In this document: positions 31,964 to 37,864 of the stretch, in pieces
Layout of the letters: each line of letters opens with the position of its first letter
How positions within the stretch are numbered: the stretch's first letter is position 1
Assembly (NCBI GenBank): GCA_051646185.1
Contig: JBOFCS010000151.1
Coordinates: forward strand, 1-37,864
Length of the DNA stretch: 37,864 nucleotides
Direction: 5' to 3'
Source of the DNA: JBOFCS01 sp051646185
GTDB taxonomy: Bacteria; Actinomycetota; Actinomycetes; Mycobacteriales; Mycobacteriaceae
The notes under the pieces: generated by a model
Told to the model about the DNA's origin: nothing
Seen by the model: the letters and a program-made list of their open reading frames with translations, nothing else
Databases searched by the model: none
Made by a program: the position numbers and the translations under genes

Positions 31964-33150
31964 ACACGATGATGACTGCTCGGGTTAGGAATTGGAAACG
32001 TTTTCTCAGTAATCGCTTATTTCTTTCAAATACGGGAATATTCTTTGTTTTGATTTTGGGTTTGGCTTACCTTGCTAGTGGAATTTTACGTATTAATCCA
32101 GTTCAAAGTAGCTACTCTGTTACCGTCAATCTTGCCGCATCAGGTGGATTACAGAAAAATTCTGATGTAACTATGCGAGGAGTGCGGATTGGAAAAATTA
32201 CCGATATTGGTCTTAATGCCGAGGGAGTTGTTGTTCAGGCAAAGATTAATGATGAATTTAAGATTAGTTCAAAAACTCTGGTAAGTGTTATGTCATTATC
32301 TGCTGCTGGAGAGCAGTACCTTGATTTCCGACCAGAAGCTAGCGTTGCGCCTTACCTGGGAGATGGCGATTTCATTGGTGTGGAATCAACATCGACACCA
32401 ACAACTTTTTCTTCATTGCTGGAGTCGGTTTCAGATGTTATTGCACAGGTAGATCCTGGAAAGTTTAATAATGTTGTTACCGAGATGTCGATCGCTCTTT
32501 CTGGTGGTTCTGATCAACTTAAGGCTTTAGTTGATGGTGGTAATATGTTATTTGGTACATTTAATTCTCTTTTACCAGAAACACTTTCATTAATAGAGCA
32601 TTTGCGGGTAATTGTGAACACTACCGGATTTATCCAACCTGACTTACAGGAGGTGACTAGTAGCGTCTCTAGTTTCTTGGATGATTTTTCGGAGGCTGAA
32701 GCAGAACTTCGTACTTTACTTGATGATTCGCCAAATCAATTAGGAGTACTTGATGCAAATGTTTCTCATCTTAATGATCCAATAAAATCTTTACTATCAG
32801 TTTTTACTGGTATTGCTGACCAAGGTAGATTGAGGGTTCCGGCACTTCGTGAATTTATTCCTTCAATCAGTTATGGACTTGGTAAGTGGAGTGTAGCTTT
32901 CCACGATGGTGCGCTCTGGGGAATCGGAAATTTTTATCCAAGACCAGTCTGTGATTATGAAAATATAACGCCTGCACCAGAATTAATAGAAGATACTACT
33001 GTTCCTCTTGCGTTATTTTGCCCGAGAGACGATCCAAATTCTCCGATTCGCGGCGCTGCTAATGCACCTAGGCCACCTGGTGATGACACTTTTAAACCTG
33101 CACCCGGATCTAGTGGACTAGAAAGGTCAAACCCTATTCCTATTGGTTAA
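31960..33150 (+). CDS. mceF: MceF subunit
   Basis: The ATG at 31960 overlaps the mceE stop. The 396-aa protein has an N-terminal helix (about 25-43) and an MCE domain (GGLQKNSDVTMRGVRIGKIT, GEQYLDFRPEA). A helical needle part follows, then a C-terminal region with WGIGNFYPRPVCDYE and a proline-rich tail (NAPRPPGDDTFKPAPGSS), typical of MceF. It closes the six-subunit set. The gene for the Mce-associated protein follows after a 72-base gap. Confidence 0.92.
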   Translation: MNTMMTARVRNWKRFLSNRLFLSNTGIFFVLILGLAYLASGILRINPVQSSYSVTVNLAASGGLQKNSDVTMRGVRIGKITDIGLNAEGVVVQAKINDEFKISSKTLVSVMSLSAAGEQYLDFRPEASVAPYLGDGDFIGVESTSTPTTFSSLLESVSDVIAQVDPGKFNNVVTEMSIALSGGSDQLKALVDGGNMLFGTFNSLLPETLSLIEHLRVIVNTTGFIQPDLQEVTSSVSSFLDDFSEAEAELRTLLDDSPNQLGVLDANVSHLNDPIKSLLSVFTGIADQGRLRVPALREFIPSISYGLGKWSVAFHDGALWGIGNFYPRPVCDYENITPAPELIEDTTVPLALFCPRDDPNSPIRGAANAPRPPGDDTFKPAPGSSGLERSNPIPIG

Positions 33151-33222
33151 TCAAATAATGCTAGTTAACAAGGCAACTGGATCCTCAACCCCAGGTATTA
33201 TGTATTTAGGAGTAAGATCATT

Positions 33223-33834
33223 GTGGTAGACGTACCTGTTACAGTAAAAAATGACGAAGTAACTACACAATCTGAGGCAGATGATGGCATCGATTTATCG
33301 GCTAGTTCGAGCCTTGCGGAAAGTAGTTCTACGGCTCGAATTAGCCGTCAAAAAGCAGGATTACTCTGCGCTACTGTGACAGTGATTTTTTTGGCTCTGT
33401 CTTTGGTTATTGTTGGCTATAAGTATTGGGACGAGTTACGATCTCAGGAAAAAACGCGGCAGTCTTCCGAGGATGCGGTAGCGGCAGCTTCTGCTTTTAT
33501 GACCACTGTACTTTCGATGGATACAGCGAATTTGGGTGACTATAAAAATAATTTAGATAGGATGACTACAGGTGACCTTAAGGAGCGTCTGCTGAACGGA
33601 TTCGATTCAGCGAGCGCGGCTGCAGCAGCCGGTGAGGTCAAAGCAACGGGTAAAGTTGTGGCCATTGCTCCAGAACAAATCGGCGAAACTGAAATAAAAG
33701 TTATAGTTTTTGCTGAGCAGTCAGGAACAAATTCTGCTTCGGGGGGGCAGTCCGTTGATTCGCGTTTGGCCGTTCGGGTACTTCTGGAACATGTTGACGG
33801 TCAGTGGTTAGCGAAAGATGTGGAATCTCTCTAA
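33223..33834 (+). CDS. Mce-associated membrane protein
   Basis: This 203-aa protein has a Ser/Glu-rich cytoplasmic N-terminus, one membrane helix (about 46-65, AGLLCATVTVIFLALSLVIV) and an outward alpha+beta domain (AVAAASAFMTTVLSMDTANL onward) ending in LLEHVDGQWLAKDVESL. This is the VirB8/Mam-like fold of Mce-associated (Mas/Mam) proteins, which stabilise Mce complexes. It begins with GTG after TAGGAG. Only one such gene is present here, whereas many mce operons carry two or more. Confidence 0.85.
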   Translation: MVDVPVTVKNDEVTTQSEADDGIDLSASSSLAESSSTARISRQKAGLLCATVTVIFLALSLVIVGYKYWDELRSQEKTRQSSEDAVAAASAFMTTVLSMDTANLGDYKNNLDRMTTGDLKERLLNGFDSASAAAAAGEVKATGKVVAIAPEQIGETEIKVIVFAEQSGTNSASGGQSVDSRLAVRVLLEHVDGQWLAKDVESL

Positions 33835-33917
33835 GCTACTGTAACCGCAAGAAAATTACTTGAAATTACAGTCACATATATTTAATATGATAGTAAAAGT
33901 AGAGAGGCTTACTGGTA

Positions 33918-35516
33918 ATGCAAATAGCAAAAAGTGAAAGTATAGTTTTGACAAGAGAAGCTGAACCGTGCAGATCGACTCGTGTGAACTGGAATGCCCA
34001 GATCCGTCGGCATGCAATGATGACCCCGGATGCTATCGCATTAAGCTTTAAGGATCGTTCAACAACGTGGCTGCAGTTGCAAGAACGTATTTCCTGTTTT
34101 GCAAGTTTTTTGGAAAAAAAGGGAATTGGATTTGGTGACAGAGTTCTGATTCTTATGTTTAATCGACCCGAATTTGTGGAGTCAGTGCTAGCGCTAAATC
34201 TATTGGGGGCCATCGCCGTCCCAGTAAACTTTCGTATGACTGCCTCGGAAGTGGCGTTTATTGCGCAGGACTGTGATGCAAGGGCAATAATTACTGATGC
34301 TCCACTGGAAGCACTGGTAGCGCAAGTAGTTGACAGGACAACTGGAATCGCCTTTGTCGTCACGGCTGGAACAACTATGTCTGGCTCGGTAATTAACTAC
34401 GAAACAGCGTTATCGGAAAATAATTCTCCGAAAGTAATTGATATTCCTGATGATACACCTGCTCTTATCATGTATACTTCGGGGACAACTGGAAACCCGA
34501 AGGGTGCGGTTCTTACTCATTCGAATATGCAAAGTCAAGCTTTAACGTGCATTAGAGCTCTACAACTTTATGACCCTGACGACATAGGTTTTTGCGCTGC
34601 CCCAATGTTCCATATTGCTGCCTTAGGCAGCATGGCACCCTCTTTCGTTTTGGGTCTGTCAACCATTATTTATCCTACAGGGACCTTCGACGCAGCCGAA
34701 GTTCTTGATGCGCTTTCCCAAGGAGAGGTAACAACTACCTTCTTTGTGCCAACGCAATGGCAAGTATTATGTGAGGAACAATTATCAAGACCAAGGGAAT
34801 TAAAATTAAAAGTAATCTCATGGGGGGCTGCACCAGCTTCGGATAGTTTGCTGCACAGTATGTCTAAAGCATTTCCTAGTGCTTCAAATATTGCAGTTTT
34901 TGGACAGACTGAGATGTCTCCGATTACCTGTGTGCTCGAAGGTCGAGACGCAATTCGTAAATTGGGTTCAGTAGGCAAAGTTGTTCCCACCGTACAAGCT
35001 CGTATTGTGGACGATAATATGAATGATGTAGGAGTCGGTAAGGTTGGTGAGATTGTTTATCGAGGCCCTACCATGATGCGTGAATACTGGAATAACCCTA
35101 GTGCTACTGCAGAAGCTTTTGCTGGCGGGTGGTTTCATTCGGGAGATCTTGTGCGGATGGATGAAGAGGGTTTTATTTTTGTTGTTGATCGTAAGAAAGA
35201 CATGATTATTTCTGGTGGTGAAAATATTTATTGTGCAGAAATCGAAAATGTTTTGCATGGCCATCCTGGTATCGCTGAAGTGGCGCTAATAGGTAAACCA
35301 GACAAAAAATGGGGTGAAGTTGGCGTAGCAGTTCTTGCTGCAACCCCAGGAGCAGATGTGAGAGACCTTTCGGTGCAAGTGTTATCCGAGTGGTTAGACG
35401 CTAGGCTGGCTCGTTATAAGCACCCGAAGGTTACGATGTTGGTTGAGGCCTTACCACGTAATGCCAGTGGGAAGGTATTAAAATCTGAATTGCGTTCCTT
35501 AGTGAAGGAAAAATAG
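33918..35516 (+). CDS. Acyl-CoA ligase (FadD-like)
   Basis: This 532-aa ANL-superfamily enzyme has the ATP/AMP loop IMYTSGTTGNPKGAVLTHSN (184-203), the GWFHSGDLVRMDEEG hinge-proximal motif, DRKKDMIISGGENIYCAEIE, and the catalytic lysine motif NASGKVLKSELR near the C-terminus. It activates a carboxylic acid to its CoA thioester through an adenylate. Standing directly after a mce operon, it probably activates fatty or sterol-derived acids delivered by the transporter, as proposed for FadD5 near mce1. That role is inference. A 7-bp inverted repeat (33838-33844/33866-33872) lies in the 83-base gap before it, so it may have its own promoter. Confidence 0.9.
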   Translation: MQIAKSESIVLTREAEPCRSTRVNWNAQIRRHAMMTPDAIALSFKDRSTTWLQLQERISCFASFLEKKGIGFGDRVLILMFNRPEFVESVLALNLLGAIAVPVNFRMTASEVAFIAQDCDARAIITDAPLEALVAQVVDRTTGIAFVVTAGTTMSGSVINYETALSENNSPKVIDIPDDTPALIMYTSGTTGNPKGAVLTHSNMQSQALTCIRALQLYDPDDIGFCAAPMFHIAALGSMAPSFVLGLSTIIYPTGTFDAAEVLDALSQGEVTTTFFVPTQWQVLCEEQLSRPRELKLKVISWGAAPASDSLLHSMSKAFPSASNIAVFGQTEMSPITCVLEGRDAIRKLGSVGKVVPTVQARIVDDNMNDVGVGKVGEIVYRGPTMMREYWNNPSATAEAFAGGWFHSGDLVRMDEEGFIFVVDRKKDMIISGGENIYCAEIENVLHGHPGIAEVALIGKPDKKWGEVGVAVLAATPGADVRDLSVQVLSEWLDARLARYKHPKVTMLVEALPRNASGKVLKSELRSLVKEK

Positions 35517-35521
35517 ACACC

Positions 35522-36295
35522 ATGCTCAATGATTCGCCGATGAATCAGTTTAGCCTTAGCGGGAAAGTTGCGGTTATTACGGGAGCTAGTTCTGGGTTGG
35601 GGGTTGGTTTTGCTCGGGCATTTGTAGCTGCTGGTGCAAACGTGGTCTTAGCTGCGCGCAGGATTGAGAAATTGGAAGAGTTGGCTCAAGAGTTAAACGC
35701 CGAAACACAGCGAGCCATAGTTCACAAGTGTGATGTTACCGACTCGGATGATTGTGCAGCTGTTGTTGCTAAAACGGTAGCTGAATTTGGGGCAGTAAAC
35801 ATACTTATTAATAATGCGGGGACAGGAACTGCAGTTCCTGCTCTTCGTGAAACCCCCGAAGAATTTCGCGCGGTTGTTGATGTCAATCTCATGGGTAGTT
35901 ACTGGATGGCGCAAGAGTGTGCTCGAGTCATGCCTTTGGGTTCGAGCATCGTTAATATCGCCAGCGTTCTTGGACTGATGAAGTCGTATGCGCCGCAGGC
36001 TGCTTATGCTGCTAGTAAGGCTGGTGTTATTGGTCTTACCCGGGATTTGGCCCAGCAGTGGGGGGAGCGTAAAGGCATCCGAGTCAATGCGATAGCACCC
36101 GGCTACTTTGTTAGTGAATTGACTGGGCAGATCCCTCAGGATCAAATAACTGCCTTTATGGATCGAACCGCCATTCTGAAACGTTTCGGCGAACAGCGTG
36201 AGCTTGATGCAGCAGTCATTTTTTTAGCAAGTGATGCTGCGTCATTTATTACTGGCACTACCCTTGTAGTAGACGGTGGAATGTCCTGTCGCTAG
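35522..36295 (+). CDS. Short-chain dehydrogenase (FabG-like)
   Basis: This 257-aa classical SDR has TGASSGLG, NNAG, the Ser of NIASVLG, YAASK, and a C-terminal GTTLVVDGGMSC typical of FabG-like 3-ketoacyl or 3-hydroxyacyl dehydrogenases. AARR after strand two suggests NADP(H). It starts six bases after the acyl-CoA ligase stop and is likely co-transcribed, giving a ligase-dehydrogenase pair for acyl-CoA metabolism. An internal ATG (35540) is another possible start, as the N-terminal six residues are not needed for the fold. Confidence 0.87.
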   Translation: MLNDSPMNQFSLSGKVAVITGASSGLGVGFARAFVAAGANVVLAARRIEKLEELAQELNAETQRAIVHKCDVTDSDDCAAVVAKTVAEFGAVNILINNAGTGTAVPALRETPEEFRAVVDVNLMGSYWMAQECARVMPLGSSIVNIASVLGLMKSYAPQAAYAASKAGVIGLTRDLAQQWGERKGIRVNAIAPGYFVSELTGQIPQDQITAFMDRTAILKRFGEQRELDAAVIFLASDAASFITGTTLVVDGGMSCR

Positions 36296-36301
36296 GTGAT
36301 C

Positions 36302-36346
36302 CAAGAGCATGCTTAGTGCCTATTATCACTCGGAAGACGGCTCTTG
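36302..36346. terminator. Inverted repeat after the SDR gene
   Basis: CAAGAGC (36302-36308) and GCTCTTG (36340-36346) form a 7-bp stem enclosing a smaller AGTG/CACT stem. It begins seven bases past the SDR stop and probably ends the mce/acyl-CoA ligase/SDR transcript. There is no T-run. Confidence 0.4.
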
Positions 36347-36893
36347 AAATCTTCTGTTAACCTACGGTTATTCAGGCGTTTTCATATAGTGAAGGCTAGA
36401 TCTAGCTTCATCACTAAAAAGGAAAAAATAGTACAAACTCTGGTTGTGCATGTTGCCAAATATGAGTTCCGCCTACAGTGGCTCAAGTAAATCCGTTCTT
36501 CTGATATCCGGTTCCGATCCTAGCTTTATTTCGGTAGCTAAAAAATTCTTTCATGCAGTTGAGAAGAAGAAATTAGTTAGCTAAAAATTTATAATGAAAC
36601 GTTACTAATCAACTAATAGTTATGTTAAATCCGGTAAGGCATGTCAAGGCAAATTGTGCCTAAAAACAGGAAATGTCCGGAGCGGATTGTTGGTCTAGTG
36701 ATGCGTCTCACTCGGTATTGTGTTGGTCATAAACGTTAGTCAGGATTCCTATATCACAAAGTTCTGAGGTCGGTAGCCCAAAGAATTTTGTTTATCTGAA
36801 AGCAGAGTTGCTGTCACGTTATTGAACAGTTTCAGGCTGAGTCAGCAGGATCAGTCCCCGGCAAAGCTAGAAATATTTGGTAAGGAACCCACC
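36347..36893. other. Non-coding gap with a dyad and a possible 40-aa frame
   Basis: A 12-base perfect palindrome GCTAGATCTAGC (36395-36406) is flanked by AGTGAAG and TTCATCACT arms, making a long bulged hairpin. From ATG 36462 to 36584 there is a 40-codon frame (VLLISGSDPSFISVAKKFFH) with protein-like composition but no ribosome site; it may be a gene remnant. The last ~70 bases hold the leader of the glycosyltransferase gene. Confidence 0.4.
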
Positions 36894-37754
36894 ATGAGTA
36901 CCAGCATCAGCACATCTAGGAAGCAGTCAGAATACAGTGCAAGGCCTAGCGTTAGTGTCGTCATTCCAGCGATGAATGAAGCAAAAAACCTTCCTCATGT
37001 GGCAGCCCTCATGCCAAAGGATGCTATTGACGAGATAATTTTTGTTGATGGGCATTCAGTGGACAATACGGTTGAAGTCGCCACAGAACTTTGGCCTGAT
37101 GCCCGAATCATTACCCAGACCAGAAAAGGCAAGGGTAATGCGCTTGCTTGTGGATTTTTAGCCGCAACAAAAGACATAGTTGTGATGATCGATGCCGATG
37201 GATCAACAAATCCTGCGGAAATTCCAGCATTTATTGATGCTTTAGTGGACGGTGCTGATTTTGCAAAGGGCAGTCGATTTGTTAGGGGCGGAGGGAGCTC
37301 AGATATCACTCCTATGCGATTAGTTGGAAATAAGTTTTTAAATGGTTTAGTGAACCGGATTTTCCGGACAAAGTTTACCGACCTTTGCTACGGGTATAAT
37401 GCATTTTGGCGTGATGTTATTGCAACTATGGAGCTTGCTTCCGTTGAAGATAAAATTAGTCAGTGGGGTGATGGTTTCGAAATTGAAACATTGATCAACG
37501 TTCGAGTTGCAACTGCCGGGCTTTCTATCAAAGAAATTCCATCCTATGAGCAAGACCGGATTTTTGGCGAGAGCAACCTCAATGCTTATAAGGATGGAAT
37601 GAGAGTTCTGCGAACAATTTTGAAAGAACGAAAGATTCGTGCTATGAATATGAAAAGTCAAAGACGCCAAGAAGTTACTCGACTGAAAGTGCGTTCATCT
37701 TCTCGATCTATTTTTCACCCAGCGCCCCAGTATAAGCATAAGGTTGCGTCTTGA
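36894..37754 (+). CDS. Family 2 glycosyltransferase (DPM-synthase-like)
   Basis: This 286-aa GT-A fold glycosyltransferase has VSVVIPAMNEAKNLP (19-34), VDGHSVDNT (51-59), RKGKGNALACGF, the metal-binding DAD (100-102 in MIDADGSTNP), and a downstream YGYNAFWR and GDGFEIE. This pattern resembles polyprenyl-phosphate sugar transferases of the DPM1/GtrB type but without C-terminal membrane helices. The ATG at 36894 follows AAGGA by seven bases; an in-frame TTG at 36822 is rejected. A basic tail ends the protein. It overlaps the start of a second glycosyltransferase, suggesting a glycan-synthesis cluster continuing to the right. Confidence 0.87.
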   Translation: MSTSISTSRKQSEYSARPSVSVVIPAMNEAKNLPHVAALMPKDAIDEIIFVDGHSVDNTVEVATELWPDARIITQTRKGKGNALACGFLAATKDIVVMIDADGSTNPAEIPAFIDALVDGADFAKGSRFVRGGGSSDITPMRLVGNKFLNGLVNRIFRTKFTDLCYGYNAFWRDVIATMELASVEDKISQWGDGFEIETLINVRVATAGLSIKEIPSYEQDRIFGESNLNAYKDGMRVLRTILKERKIRAMNMKSQRRQEVTRLKVRSSSRSIFHPAPQYKHKVAS

Positions 37755-37864
37755 CGGCCCAAAAACAGGGCAATAATAAAGTCAAGCAAGGTATTACCGT
37801 AGTTGTCTGTGCCTATACCTTGAACCGATGGTCAGATCTAGTCAAGTCAGTGGAATCGATAGTT
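37751..37864 (+). CDS. Second family 2 glycosyltransferase, cut by the window edge
   Basis: The 38 codons visible begin with TTG overlapping the preceding stop (TTGA), seven bases after TAAGG. They read GITVVVCAYTLNRWSDLVKS from about residue 14, the N-terminal strand and VCAYTxxRW motif of actinobacterial GT2 glycosyltransferases. The gene continues beyond 37864. It is co-transcribed with the preceding transferase; sugar and acceptor are unknown. Confidence 0.75.
   Translation, partial: MTAQKQGNNKVKQGITVVVCAYTLNRWSDLVKSVESIV

Noticed and set aside
36395..36419. GCTAGATCTAGC hairpin as an intrinsic terminator
   Set aside because: It is followed by an A-run, not a T-run, on the plus strand and does not directly follow a gene end, so an operator or remnant is at least as likely.
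1..37864. CRISPR arrays, insertion sequences, integrases, tRNA or rRNA genes
   Set aside because: I saw no regularly spaced repeats, transposase-like proteins, terminal inverted repeats with target duplications, or tRNA-like cloverleafs on either strand by reading; a dedicated RNA search was not possible.

Overview
The window reads as a chromosomal segment of a mycolic-acid actinobacterium (order Mycobacteriales). It carries an antigen-85-type mycolyltransferase, the xenogeneic silencer Lsr2, an FprB-type ferredoxin/NADPH reductase next to an AurF-like diiron oxygenase, and a complete yrbE-mce transporter operon. Base composition is unusually AT-rich for this order, most strikingly in the first 9 kb. 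Three kinds of decay are visible (an internally deleted monooxygenase, a frameshifted duplicate gene, and several 0.6-0.7 kb gaps with gene remnants), so the genome may be eroding. I cannot name the species.

Layout. (1) 1-9186: a TetR regulator diverges from an eight-gene rightward cluster. Its first four genes encode a large multi-pass membrane protein, a cupredoxin-like lipoprotein, a second polytopic membrane protein and a 63-aa one-helix protein, none of known function. They are followed by a Baeyer-Villiger-type monooxygenase (BVMO) that has lost its NADPH domain, a short-chain dehydrogenase (SDR), an alpha/beta hydrolase and an intact BVMO. The last three could turn a secondary alcohol into a ketone, an ester and then acid plus alcohol. 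(2) 9187-9858: non-coding, apparently decayed. (3) 9859-13216: an SDR, a secreted mycolyltransferase, a DUF2231 membrane protein and a VIT1/CCC1-type metal transporter. (4) 13952-17157: AurF-like oxygenase plus fprB, convergent with lsr2. (5) 17600-19504: two hot-dog thioesterases and a TetR gene whose only well-placed start codon is ATT. (6) 19631-24492: a decayed copy and an intact copy of a DUF2236/MpaB-type gene, then a phosphotransferase-like gene and an acyl-CoA dehydrogenase, convergent with a second acyl-CoA dehydrogenase. (7) 24760-36295: yrbEA, yrbEB, mceA-F, one Mce-associated membrane protein, an acyl-CoA ligase and an SDR. (8) 36894-end: two family-2 glycosyltransferases, the second cut by the window edge.

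Together the genes describe lipid traffic at a mycolate envelope: lipid import (Mce), activation (acyl-CoA ligase), oxidation (two acyl-CoA dehydrogenases, SDRs), thioester hydrolysis, oxygenative breakdown (BVMO module) and envelope assembly (mycolyltransferase, glycosyltransferases). The part least explained by known biology is the four-gene membrane/cupredoxin cassette at 868-4628.
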